A stretch of 64,000 bases of DNA from Epiperipatus broadwayi (GCA_028023455.1 JAQFVV010012489.1:4388575-4452574), one strand, 5' to 3'. Numbered from the stretch's first letter, positions 1 to 11,301 are shown. The notes: generated from the sequence alone by a model not told the origin. Made by a program: numbers and translations.

Positions 1-1546
1 TGTCCTGAAAGTGCTTGGTGGTAAAATTTTGATAATTTCATGACAATTTATTAATAGCTTCATTACCTGTGCACAGAGCATATATATATATATTAATGTA
101 CTACAAAGTAATTAATACACATTTTTAAAATTAAAACTTTATTTTTAAAATGGACCTAAATTGAGATTTTTTTATGCAAGGATTTTGTTAATGCATTGCA
201 ATGTTAGTATTTTTTATTTCTATATTATATTAAAGCATTAAATTATACTAATATTTTAAAAAACAGCATAACTCTAATAGTTTATGTTTTCTTGTCTATA
301 ATACCTAGCACTATTCATATTTTTTCATTATCTTTTTGAAGTTCTTTTTTTTAGGAAATGTTATGAGAGTTACTAAATGAAAGCAAGAAACTAGTACTAA
401 ATATTGTACCAGACAAAACATGTTATACATCTAACATGAGCTGGAATTTAAAAATGTACTTCAAACCCAGTTAAGACTGAGATTTACATCAGGAACAAAC
501 TGGGATATGAACCCACTCCATGAGCCCCAGATCAAAATCTAATGAACAACACATAATGATGGTACATGAGAATATGTATCATGAACTAGCTCAATGGATA
601 TGACTACTAATAAGACCACTTAACTGACTCTAAATAATGCAGGATAAAATTATTATGGATCTCTGAATAAATCAATATATATATATATTTGGGTTGCCAA
701 AACAACAGTAAACATTAATATTTAATCTAATTAATAAATAATGATAGGTCAGACACCAAGTATAATATATAATATAAGCAATGATTATATAAATGATGAT
801 GATGATTGCATAACTTATCTCTAGTCTAAAACATGAAACTACAATATACAAGACTAATGGCAGATTTTATATATATGCCAATAATTAATATCTAAATACC
901 TAAAGTATAGATAGATAGATGTCTCATCTATACTCCAACAAACAGAAACGTGTGATTACAATATATATATAGTATAGATGCCAACTTATTTATTTATGTT
1001 AACTATTAATTTGATGTTTGTCTAGAAAGAAAATAGACTTCTAATTTTATAAAGAAAAACAAAGAAGGTGAGATTTATCTCCCACTCCTCTATAAAAATG
1101 TCTTTAAATAATTGCACAGCCAATTAATTGAGTATCATATCCTAGGTTGGGTCCAACAGTTGCATTAAATGAACCAAACTGAATTTTATTTTACCTTTTT
1201 TTTCTCTTAAGTCTGCTATTTTACAAACTGCACTAAACTCTAATGGTTAAATAATTGTATGCTATGATGCTAAACCTCACACATACGATGTTTAAGCATC
1301 AAAATGTGAGGTTGTACTAAAATCAGTCCAGTAATCTATAGAATATCTGCCACTCTACACATACAATAAAGTATACAGAACACTAAATTTAATATGAAAT
1401 TTAGATTTATAACACTGATAAAAGATACAATGTTTGTTACAAGAGCTACTTAGAAACCCAATTAATTATTACATAAAAAGCACATCCACTGAAATAATTA
1501 TTGATAATAAACTAATAAATCAATTCAAGTTGCATATCAGGATAAA
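1..1546. other. AT-rich spacer, no gene seen
   Basis: Low-complexity AT-rich DNA with short TA and GATA runs, for example near 82-93, 673-687 and 909-921. No frame shows protein-like composition and no RNA gene is visible. A short stretch at 1270-1312 can fold on itself (hairpin around the sequence TAAACCTCAC), but nothing ties it to a function. Confidence 0.6.
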
Positions 1547-1636
1547 ATTTCTTTGATATAAAGTTTGAAGGATTATTCACTAAAATAGGTTATTTCTTTG
1601 ATATAAAGTTTGAAGGATTATACACTAAAATAGGTT
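1547..1636. repeat. Two-copy 45-bp tandem duplication
   Basis: The unit at 1547-1591 is repeated at 1592-1636 with one visible difference (ATTATTCAC versus ATTATACAC). Such near-identity suggests a recent local slippage or repair duplication. No coding role is visible. Confidence 0.85.
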
Positions 1637-2029
1637 ATTTACGTTATTTAAATTTTGCAAATGACATGATTTTTTAAAAAAAAAAATGTTTAAGAGTTTG
1701 AGGAAATGTTTCAAGACTTATCTTAAGAAAATACAAAAGTAGGACTAAAGATAAATACTAAATTAAAATGTAATAGATTTTTTTATCAGAAAAACAAAAT
1801 AAAGAGTAAAAATCATGAACTAGTACTTGTATATTTTGTCAAATTATTAATGCAGTAGAAACGCCATACATTAAATCAACCATAGAATTAAATTGGAATG
1901 AAGTACTTTTAGTAAAAATAATTAAATATTAAAAGGTAATGCCTATGTATCTAAAAAAATATTTTTAATAGATGTGATTTGTCATGATCTAAAGCTTGGA
2001 CACTTAAAAAAAACAATAGAGAGGTTCAG

Positions 2030-2365
2030 ATCACTCAGGAAAGTAAAGAGAAATATACATAAAGAGTAACAAAAAAAAGATCAAAAGTCAAAATATTTGG
2101 GTGAAAACAGATATCATTGACATCATGGGAAAAAATTAAGAGAATAAAATGGAGCAAGGTTGGGCACAATGATAAATAAGATAATTATTAGACAGTGATT
2201 GTTAAGACCAAGAAAAAGATACAGTGTGAGTAAAATTGATAAAATAAGAAAGTTTGTTTGTGTAGTATAGAGAACAGATACTATGTATTAAAAAAATTTG
2301 ATTAAACTTGAAGAGATCTTGCAGTGAATTGATAATGGTTGAAATTGACGAGGATATATTTTCAA
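2030..2365 (+). pseudogene. 3' relic of a LINE reverse-transcriptase ORF
   Basis: Plus-strand frames contain short peptides typical of the C-terminal tail of LINE proteins of the invertebrate endonuclease-reverse transcriptase type. At about 2128-2155 a peptide reads RIKWSKVGH, the counterpart of the usual RIKRLKWRWAGH tail. It is followed by a basic KTKKK segment and then the nucleotide stretch GATTAAACTTGAAGA at 2299-2313. That stretch and the following GTGAATTGATAATGG match the 3' end of the better-preserved LINE at 21.9-22.06 kb. Several stops and frame changes make this a dead fragment. The reverse transcriptase and endonuclease domains are missing. The call rests on similarity within this window and on recognition of the family tail. 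Confidence 0.6.
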
Positions 2366-2435
2366 ATATCAACAAGTTAACATTAATTCCATACAATCTC
2401 AAATATCAACAAGTTAACATTAATTCCATACAATC
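2362..2435. repeat. Two-copy 37-bp tandem duplication
   Basis: The unit starting TCAAATATCAACAAG at 2362 is repeated exactly or nearly so from 2399. It lies directly after the LINE relic, so it may have arisen at that element's 3' junction. Confidence 0.85.
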
Positions 2436-5400
2436 ACATGAAGAATATTTTCTTTAGTAATCTATATTACATTTATTAGCATCTCAATAACACACTTATT
2501 TTTGTAATACAGAGACCATTTATCTCTTTGTTGATTGCCCTATTCTTGTGTCACTATTAACCTGTGATTTATCATACCTTTTCTATTGATTTAATGTTAA
2601 ATATGTTATTATATAATTTATATTTTTATTAAATGCACATTTTTACTTCACATAAATTTTATTAATGAAAATTTTATGTTTTTATATAAAAAAATAGCAT
2701 TTCTTTCTTCTTGCCTTCTTATAACATTTAACTTTATTTATCATATATATGCATGCAAACAATCATAATTGTATATATACATATTTATTGTTTAAGTAAT
2801 ATGCATCCAATAAATAAGTAACATCCTTGCATGAATATACAGAGTAAAAATATTGAATTATCAATATACGTTGACAAAGTTTACAATAAACATCCCAAAT
2901 AATAATAATAATAATAATAAAATCATTTGTAAGATCAGTTGCTTGGAAGATCATGTGATATTTAAACAATCAATTAACAAATAGAACACCATAGTATTAT
3001 TATACTCAATTGACTAAACTAAAATTATAGTTATTTTTTAAATTTTCTTCAGATGGAAATTAATTAAAAAATATTTGGCTCTGTGTCCATGACCCTATGA
3101 CTATCTTAGAGTGCACAGACCATCTTAAAATGATCTAAAGAAATAAAATGTCAACTAAATACTGATTTTCAATATTTAAAAAAAAATCAGTGTAAACAAA
3201 AATACTCAGAAGTAAAAAAAAAAATGATTGTAATTTTTCAACAACATTAATAATAACACTGAAATAGAAAATAACACAAGTTTTACTCTGTTGACACTTT
3301 TAATGGGAGAATGAAACAAGAATGAAACTTAAAAACTTTCTCCGATCAGCAATTGGGTAAGTATTGTAATACATTTTTATTCACTTTCACATAGAAGATT
3401 GTTGAAATTGTATAGTGTAGGTTATTTGAAAGTTGCTTACTCTTTTTATTTAGTTATATATATAAAGAAAAAATAATAATAAACGGAATACTTGAATTTA
3501 ATAAACAATAATATAAATATGTTAAACCTTCTATAAGTGTCATTTAGTTAAAACTTTAAAAGCACAGAAAATGCTTGTTATTAATATGAAAGATGGTAAA
3601 CGATCCTAGTATATTTAGAAAGAAGCATTGTATTCTTATTTAGGTATCCAATGAGATGACATGAATTTTATTACATTTAGTAAACAAAAACTTAAATAGT
3701 TGGGTGCATTCCAGTTTTTAATAATAATAACTATTTGCTAAACAAATACACATATTGATAAATTTCTGTTGAAAGCATAAGATAAAGATGAAGGAGTAAT
3801 GATGAATAATTTCATTCCAAATTAGTTCTCAAGTTTTAGTTGTTGTTTTTTTCCTAATAGTATAAAAATACTTTAGTATTTAAGAATTGTAATTGTGTTA
3901 ATGTATAATAAATAATAAAGAGAATGATATATTAAAACTTCGAATGCATTTATAATATATCTATATAACTAATTAAAATTTCAAATATCATCTCCAACTA
4001 TAGCTTTAATTAAATGTGTGTACACCTTAATAGTATATATCAGTGGATGATTCCAATTCAGAAAAAAGCTGGGATTATTTTAGATTAATTATCTATATAT
4101 AGATTTTTTCTAGTATCGGTTGTAAACTAGTCACAAAAACAAATCTATAGATTAGAAAGATATGAATGACACATTGAATGTAAAAATACTTATAAATATG
4201 ATGTAACTATTAATCTGTTTAAATAAGGTATAAATCTATATAAACTCTGTCTATGTTTTCAATATCCATTAATAAAGTATTAACTAGAAGAAATGAATTA
4301 TTTGTAAAATATAAAAATATTATTTTGGTTAGTTGAATTAATAAATTATGCACATTAAAAAAATAAAAGTAGATTTTTATCTTTACTTGGGATTATATTA
4401 ATGTACAGTGCATGCGTAAATCTTTTAAATTACTCAAGTACAACTAATACATCTATTTCGGTTTATCTAATAATTTAAATCCTTTTGTAAATATTATATC
4501 CTTACCATTTGTTAGCGATTGTTTAAATCTATAATACATTCCAAAATTATTTCCCGAAGTTTAATTTCTTATTATCAATGGTATAAAACAATAAAATTAA
4601 ATATTTAAAGTTAATAACTATGCAAATACAGAATATTTCAAGCAGAATAAATCAATCTATTTATATATTAGATTCATTTATATCTTTGTGAATATTATAT
4701 AATTAATTATAAACCAATATTTATTATAATCAACAATAAATCTTTGACTAATAAAATATTATTTTAAATTTCTATTTTAAGTTTTTATTCTTAACAACGC
4801 AAACTTAAACAATTTTATATAATATTTAAATAATTATTATAATATACATATTAGCAAAAACATACAAAGGTTTGTACTCTAGTTAACACAATATATTTTC
4901 TCTTTTACTCAATAAATATCAATTTCATGTTAATAAGATAAATAATTAAATTCATCTTCAAAAGTTACTCATTTTTAAATGAAAAATAATATTTAAAAAA
5001 TAAATAAATTCCAAAATGAATACAATGTATTAGAAGTTTTTATGAAATTAATAAGTTGAATGTAATATAATATAATAATTTGATTTTAAAAATAAAATGA
5101 TAATTTACATTAACATTTTATTACATTATTTAACATATATGGGTATGATAAATTTGATTAAGATAAAATCTTATTAATGTGTGCAACTAAATTTTTACAT
5201 CCGAATTATATGTGTGCTAATTAAAAAGAAATGGCATAAATCAATAGGGAGAAACTAGATTTGGAATTTCATATGCTATTTGTAATTTAATATTTAATGA
5301 TTGATTAAGTTTATGTATGAAGCTCTAGAATAAAAAATAATTGTTATATTTTTGTCCATAAATTGATAATAATATTGTTAAATGGCCTATGTATTAATAG

Positions 5401-5530
5401 CATGTACACCCTTGTAATACATATTTTATAAACTTTTAATGTAACTTAAAACCAAATAATTTATAGCTTAATTTTTAAATATATGCATAGGTTATTTTAT
5501 AAGAAATTCAAACGTAAATTAAGTATTTCA
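2436..5530. other. AT-rich spacer, no gene seen
   Basis: This stretch holds an (AAT)n microsatellite at 2898-2921 and many A/T runs. Frames here encode only low-complexity Ile/Tyr/Asn/Lys/Leu peptides. No motif, RNA gene or transposon end was recognised. Confidence 0.6.
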
Positions 5531-5541
5531 TCTCATACACT

Positions 5542-5576
5542 GAAACAGTAAGATTCGTATTCGAATCTTAAGTTTC
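5542..5576. other. Hairpin with GAAAC/GTTTC outer stem
   Basis: The inner arms AAGATTCG (5550-5557) and CGAATCTT (5562-5569) pair perfectly around a 4-nt loop. The outer arms GAAAC (5542-5546) and GTTTC (5572-5576) extend the stem after a small internal loop. It marks the left side of a compositionally different island; just to its right lies unusually GC-rich sequence near 5588-5620. Function unknown. Confidence 0.6.
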
Positions 5577-6109
5577 ACCTTTTTCTGTCGTCTCTCACTG
5601 ACCGGTCTATCCCGCCCAAATTTAAACTTTTTGATATCGAATTGTGTGTGTAACAATATTAAAAATGTATAAATATATGTAGAATTCAGCATAAACACGC
5701 ACACATTTCGATCTCAAATTAAACGCAATAAATAGGGATAAAATAATATAATTTAGATTTCTTTTAGTTATATAATTTTGTATAATTTTAATCATTTATT
5801 TTGGATTATAAAGTTCGTATTTATTGCTTTGTTTAAATTTCATTTAATAATAATTCTAAAAATATCTGATGTAATATTTAATTAAAAGTTAAAATAATCT
5901 TATGTTCCCTTTTTGTTTTTGAAATTTAAAAGCATCGGTCAGTGATAGATAATAGATTAATTAAAGAAAAATTCCCCAAAATTAATTAGTAAATGTAAAA
6001 TGTAAACAATAGAACGGCAGCTTTCTTTAATTAAAAACCAACTAAATGCATTGATTATCCTCAGGGCAGATTAAGTAGAACCTAAAAATATCTTAACAAA
6101 AATGTGAAA

Positions 6110-6460
6110 GATCAAGATAAAAAAAGAGGCCATCTTAGACTTGCTGGAGACATTCACTTAAACTTTAGCTTTGCTCTCGATCACTGAGAGTCTCCAAAAA
6201 TAATAAAAATAATTTGTTCCTGCCAAGGTATGACCGAGTAAAGCACCTAGATTATTCTCCATCGGCAGATGGCCTATCGGATGCTGAACTTTCCATTGCC
6301 CATCATAAATTCACCATGAAGATCTGCTGCATGAAATGAATGAGAAAGCTGCTGCTGCCATGAAATTAAATGAATATCTAAATACACGAAAGAATTGCCA
6401 CCCGTGAACTTTTTGCTGCTAAACTAATGGAATCAGAAAACTTCTTATAAAACAGGTACC
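6110..6460 (+). pseudogene. Frame-broken coding-like segment, unidentified
   Basis: Three successive short stretches on the plus strand have balanced, non-AT-biased amino acid content. They lie at about 6211-6339, about 6319-6402 and about 6389-6450, each in a different frame and each ending at a stop. The first is rich in Asp, Ser, Ala, His and Arg, the second is Ala/Asn/Lys/Glu-rich and helix-like, and the third ends in a Glu/Lys-rich tail. This is what a once-continuous small protein looks like after two frameshifts. I do not recognise the family. Its composition resembles that of the minus-strand frames at 7.0-8.0 kb, so it may share their origin. Chance cannot be excluded. Confidence 0.35.
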
Positions 6461-6737
6461 TGTCTGTGTTCAAACTCTAGAGTACTCTAATAATATGCTA
6501 TAGCTCTTCTTCATGCTACTTATCTAAATTATAAAATGTAAAAACTACCATTTGTATAATTAAATTGAATAATTAATGTAATGTGTAAATGTATCTAATA
6601 ATCTAGCTTACCTCACTCTCTCTTTCTTGGGTGCGTATTTCTATAATCTACATTTCTATCTATAGTTATTATTTAATTATTGCATGCTCGTAATTATTTC
6701 AATTTTCAAAGTTTAAATCTATGATCGCTTAAAACAA

Positions 6738-6812
6738 TGAATGCGTGTCAAATTTTCATTAATATTTACTTTCTTTAATAATTTAACTTTCATATAAATA
6801 GACACGCATTCA
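6738..6812. repeat. 12-bp inverted repeat with 51-bp loop
   Basis: TGAATGCGTGTC at 6738-6749 has an exact reverse complement, GACACGCATTCA, at 6801-6812. The arms are GC-rich for this window while the loop is pure AT-type sequence. This could be a recombination or regulatory site, or the ends of a very short insertion; no flanking duplication was found. Confidence 0.6.
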
Positions 6813-7014
6813 ATGCTTCATTTATTGTAATGCATGGTCTACTACTTCGCAAATGGCTGACATATTAGTTATAATAATTCCCAATTTATATATGTTTGGT
6901 ATTTATTAAATCATCATGAATAATTCCATAGAATTACATTTCTTTGAGAGTCACCAACGTTCTTTAGTAAATGTTGATAATGTAGAGCCGAATTAGAAAT
7001 CTATTTAAATCTCA

Positions 7015-7311
7015 TCATAATCGATTATACAGTATACATGTGTTACGTTTTAGAGACGCGATGACCCATTCTGCTGTGAAATTTCCGGATTCTTCAGGGT
7101 TGAAATTAACCCCAGTCATCCTACACAAGCGGGCATAATGGGTGCTCCCGTAGGATTTGACAATGTCATGCAGCCAGCCGGAAAATTGCACCACGTACCG
7201 CTTGTCCCTGGTTATGCTTATGTGACACCTTACTTCATCGGGACGAGGCAGATACCAGTCTGATATTCTTATAAACCCATTCGCGGCATTGCAGTTTCGA
7301 TATACTGCCAT
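7015..7311 (-). CDS. 98-codon ORF of foreign-looking composition
   Basis: A complete frame from an ATG at 7311-7309 to a TGA. The product is not recognised. The frame is about 45% G+C against roughly a quarter in the surroundings. It uses all amino acid classes, with four Trp and several Cys, His and Arg residues, unlike the Ile/Tyr/Asn-dominated chance frames of this window. It opens further upstream (from about 7362, after an in-frame TAG) without another ATG, so the true product could start earlier or be an exon. No signal peptide, membrane span or classical catalytic motif is visible. A plausible fold is a small mixed alpha/beta domain. Downstream are further coding-like fragments on the other strand, and 545 bp upstream is a second minus-strand frame of similar composition. 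Possible origins are an exon of a host gene, an integrated viral fragment or another horizontally acquired piece; the sequence alone does not decide. Confidence 0.5.
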   Translation of the reverse strand: MAVYRNCNAANGFIRISDWYLPRPDEVRCHISITRDKRYVVQFSGWLHDIVKSYGSTHYARLCRMTGVNFNPEESGNFTAEWVIASLKRNTCILYNRL

Positions 7312-7856
7312 TCCATATCGCCTTTCTAAAGCGTACCACGTGTTCCTTTGCTTAATTTTATTATTCTATATATCACTCCGCCTCTGCATTATCTTCGTAA
7401 TTCACTCTCAAATAAATGTTGGCCCTTAGTTATAAATAAGTATTTTAATTAAATAAATATATGTCTGCCATTACTCTTATAACCCATACTTTAGACTCTT
7501 GCATTGCAAAGGTGTAAATTCCCCAAGGCATGCATTAGAAATACTTACTCGAGAATTTTAGGTAGCTAGATTAAGCCTTCAAATAAATGTATTCCTTTTG
7601 TAAACATTACAGTATCGGAAATACCGCTACTGAAATCCTCAATATAAAATAATGTCTAAATAAATAAATGTACTCTTTAAAATATAATCATGTCGCAAAT
7701 TCCACTACTGAAGCTTTAAATCCACAAAATATTATTAGTAAATGATTTTATTAAAATGTATTAATAAATAATTTTAAACTATACATCTGCAGTTACATTT
7801 CATTTATTCGATACCCATTCTATATAATATTTCCTCGATTATGTAAATATGAATGT

Positions 7857-8042
7857 TTAATTAATATTAGTTTGATTATTGGCTAGCTCGAGAATAAAAT
7901 CATGAATCTCTTGCATCTCCCTGACCACCGTGCCTAAGGAAATATTTACTAATGTCACATCAGATGCGTTGTTTCGTGGATTGTTTTGTGGAACCGATAA
8001 ACTATGTTCGAAATCAGTACCACAGGTGGCTTCACTACTCAA
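7857..8042 (-). CDS. 61-codon ORF with C-terminal amphipathic helix, unidentified
   Basis: An open minus-strand frame that runs from a TAG near 8081 to a TAA at 7857-7859. It has no ATG near its start; the first alternative start is TTG at 8042, so it may be an exon or the 3' part of a broken gene. The N-terminal half is polar (Ser, Thr, Asn, Pro). The C-terminal half has a heptad-like spacing of Ile, Leu, Val and Met, consistent with a short coiled coil or dimerisation helix (peptide VVREMQEIHDFILELA). G+C content is well above background. It lies 545 bp upstream of the 98-codon frame on the same strand, so the two could be pieces of one unit. No family recognised. Confidence 0.4.
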   Translation of the reverse strand: MSSEATCGTDFEHSLSVPQNNPRNNASDVTLVNISLGTVVREMQEIHDFILELANNQTNIN

Positions 8043-8213
8043 GGGTGCTGCTGTTCTGTATGGTGGTCGAATTCTGCACTATGTTTACGAGTCACACGTT
8101 TTCTGACCGTTACAACACTATGAATTAATGGCCATTCATACATCATCAAATAATAAAGAATAGAATAAATCACATATATTTTCAGCTTTCAATCTTTGTA
8201 AAACTTTTGCTTT

Positions 8214-8313
8214 CTTTTTTTTTATGTGTCATAGCATTGGCCGGGAAGTGAACCCGCTAACCTGGGACAACTGCTTGTAAGGCAGCTGTGCTGACCTCTG
8301 GACTATCAATGCT
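8214..8313 (-). mobile_element. tRNA-derived SINE, copy 1
   Basis: Read on the minus strand, this has a 5' acceptor-like GCATTGA, a pol III B-box-like GGTTCACTTCC, a 3' acceptor-like CCAATGC and a TGACACA motif, and it ends in an A-run (T-run at 8214-8223 on the plus strand). An anticodon-arm-like stem CTGC/GCAG encloses a 7-nt loop CTTACAA. This is the short subfamily, without the extra insertion in the anticodon/variable region. It is a retroposed tRNA derivative, not a functional tRNA gene. Confidence 0.85.
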
Positions 8314-8319
8314 TGATAT

Positions 8320-9940
8320 TGCTGGAAATACAAAATGAAAATTATATATTAGCCTGATTTAAATATGGTATTAGTTATTTTGAAATTACAATTGTGCAGA
8401 TAGAGGATAGTGACTCACTCTTATTTTTAACAATCTCTATAACATTAATTAAATATCAGTTGGTAAATGTAAATATCAAATATACAGAGCTTAAGATATA
8501 TAAAATTCAATCAAAAGTAAACTATTTCCTTCTGTAAGCTATAGACAAAAACACTCATATACCAACAAACATAAACAATAAAGTGAATCTTCTTAACTTT
8601 TTAGTTTCCAATCATTATAAATTGTACAAGTAAGATTATGTATTTCACTTCATGTGTTCAAACATTTTTTGCTCTTTGCATTTATAAATACATTTTTGGA
8701 ATGCTTTCTAATGTAGATTATAGCAGAGCTCTTCATAATAAAATGTGGTGAAAAAACAAATCAATTTATTTTAGCTTTTTTTTTTGCACTGTTCAAATTT
8801 TAGTAATTAATCTGACATTTCAATTGATTAACAGAAATATTATTTAATTCTCAATTTTATTTGTCTACAGATAAAAGTAAAAAAGTTGGGTTTTTTTTTT
8901 TTATCCTCAGAACACAAAGGCTATCTTAACAGTCTCTTATAAAAACCAGAGAAAAGGAAGATATTATTCACCAGCATTTACTCCTATACAATGAGTGTTA
9001 AAGAAGCTTCCATTCTTATTTTACTTTCTAGATGAAAATAACTATCCTTTATCAATAAATATTGCATGTTTATCTGAATTAGCTAGCAGGCAATAACTTG
9101 AATGAAAAGTCCATTACGTGATGAGAGTGTGAAAAAAATTTCAAATTTTACTTACCAATATATAAATCAAATCATAGGCATGGCATATAAATGTACTAAT
9201 ATTACATCATGACATACTTTATATATATATGTGTGTAAAACAGCTATCAATAGCACAATGTAGAGCAAAATGCTTTCAAGATTTCTCTGAATAAAACAAG
9301 ACAAATATAGGTATATTCTCAACAGGTCACAAAATTAATGTTCAGAGAACAATTTCTTTACATTTTAGCTACAAAACTGACTTGATATCTATTTGTAAAT
9401 TAACTAATAAATAAGATAGCTGCTGTCAAAAAAATAATCCAAGTTCCATTTAAATTTCAAATTCCAAATCACTGTGTAAGTAAATGTGTTAATTACAATT
9501 CAACCATGAACTCCTTTAACATATATAAACATATAAAGATAAAGAATAAAAGAATTCATTTTTAATAATATAATTTATGATTGATATATATATGAAGAAG
9601 ACTGATGTAAAGTCAAAACAATAGATATAAAAGTAAAAAAAAACCATGTACAGAAATAAATGTTTAAGTATAGCAGTTTACTATTTATACATATAATTAA
9701 TAAAGACAACAATTGCAAGAATAAAGACATGAAGGTAAATGACAAGAAATTGCAAACTATTATCAACAATTTCCAATTATTATAATTCACCACAGTAATA
9801 ATTGACACACTTAAATAATTCTTTGACCCACAATTTATACTTTCAAATAACTCAATAATTTATTCTATAACTTAAAATATTATTGTTGTTTTGCATTTAG
9901 TAAAAATTAATAATTTTGTACTCCTTTTGATTTTTTTAAA
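8320..9940. other. AT-rich spacer, no gene seen
   Basis: Long A/T tracts, a short TA run near 9220-9232 and no protein-like frame. The 77-codon minus-strand frame at 9575-9808 is nearly all Leu/Ile/Phe/Tyr/Ser and is best explained by composition. Confidence 0.55.
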
Positions 9941-9941
9941 A

Positions 9942-10000
9942 AATATATTCAGAAGTAAACCAATTTTCACACATGGGCTGTTTTTACTTCCGAATATATT
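9942..10000. repeat. 18-bp imperfect inverted repeat (hairpin)
   Basis: The arm at 9942-9959 (AATATATTCAGAAGTAAA) has its reverse complement at 9983-10000 with a single mismatch, leaving a 23-nt loop. It lies directly beside a long TA microsatellite, so the whole 9.94-10.12 kb segment is prone to extrude as cruciforms. Confidence 0.75.
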
Positions 10001-10018
10001 ATAATAAGTCTTCTGTTG

Positions 10019-10019
<1 letters not shown>

Positions 10020-10059
<40 letters not shown>

Positions 10060-10120
10060 ATATATATATATATATATATGTCATTTGTATATATATATAT
10101 ATATATATTACAAATGACAT
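10020..10120. repeat. TA microsatellite with flanked hairpin
   Basis: Two long (TA)n tracts occupy about 10022-10078. The segment ATGTCATTTGTA at 10078-10089 is then mirrored by TACAAATGACAT at about 10109-10120 around another (TA)n core, making a 12-bp stem topped by TA repeats. Confidence 0.85.
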
Positions 10121-10389
10121 TATTTAATATATATACAAAAATGTTTAATAGTGCAGTAATGGCTAAGCAATATATATATATATTTAAAAACTTATTTAAA
10201 GTTCAACTCCTCTCACTCTTATTTGAGAGACTCTAGTGGCAATTTCACTCATATCTATCTGCTGTTTTTATATTGGATCTTAATTTTGTTTATTTATAAT
10301 AATTATTGATTGAAATATTTTAGGTAAATGAACTAATATAATGTACTTAAATATATTCATTTATAATAAAGTAGGTCTAAATACAAAAG

Positions 10390-10520
10390 CTTCTAAAAAT
10401 GATCATGTAAGATAGCTAGGAAAATTTTCAGGAATGGTTTAAAGAAGAGAAATTATAGAATAAATTCCAGATTGAACTAGGATATACATTTATCTTGAAG
10501 TGTATTGATGATTATTGAAA
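10390..10520 (+). pseudogene. Possible 3' end of another LINE relic
   Basis: The run GTATTGATGATTATTGAAAA at 10501-10520, preceded by AGATTGAACTAGGA near 10471, resembles the 3' terminus of the LINE at 21.96-22.06 kb (GTGGATTGATGATTTTATAA). No protein domain survives. Weak call from local similarity only. Confidence 0.35.
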
Positions 10521-10803
10521 ATAATTATGATGATTATACATGCTTCATAATTAATGCTAAGATAAAAAAAATATCTCTAAGGTTTATGGAAAAATTGGGA
10601 AAGCTATTGATATAATAAGTGGTTTGCACATAACTCCTTGCAATGGCTTTTCTTATTACAGAATTAATGTACAATTAGAATGTTTAAAAGCCAATAAGTA
10701 TTCCTTCAGTATTATGACAAAAAAGAATAGATAAATTTTGACCAATAATCTTTTTACACATCAAATTTTCAATTTTCTCCATAGATGCAATAAAATTATA
10801 ATC

Positions 10804-10917
10804 TTTTTTTTTTTCCATTATGTCAAAGCATCGGCCAGGAAGCGAACCCGCGACAACTGTCTGCAAGCAACTGCTTGCTTGCAAGGCTGCTGCGCTGACC
10901 TCTCGGCTACCAATGCT
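10804..10917 (-). mobile_element. tRNA-derived SINE, copy 2 (long subfamily)
   Basis: On the minus strand this starts at an AGCATTGG acceptor-like end, has the exact A box TAGCCGAGAGG and a B box GGTTCGCTTCC, and ends CCGATGCTTTGAC plus an A-run. Extra GCAAGC/GCTTGC repeats in the anticodon/variable region define a longer subfamily. Flanking copies of ATAATCTTTT at 10798-10807 and 10924-10933 look like a target-site duplication from LINE-mediated insertion. Small frames on both strands here are by-products of the element. Confidence 0.88.
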
Positions 10918-11301
10918 TTAATGATAATCTTTTGTGTACAGTTATCTAAATAATTGATAAATGCGTTATAAAAAATTACCTTAAACCGACTGCCTGAATA
11001 TATAAAAGGATTGCTTTTTTTATTTGTTTGTTTGTTTTTTTTTGCAATTGTTACTAATTAGGATTGTTGTTGTTTTTTTTTTAAAAAGTTAAATTTTGCC
11101 AAGAAATTTAATCAAGCATTTTTTAAAAATCTTGATCTTTATTGTTGAGCACCTTCTAAGTTAAACCATTAGTTAAGCTTTTGTTTATGACCGCTATTAT
11201 ACCACGATTGAATTTTAATATTTCTGCTCCTTAAAAAATATTGTTTTTAAAATTTAAAAATAGTAAATCCTAATCTTATTAACATAAATGTATATATGCA
11301 T

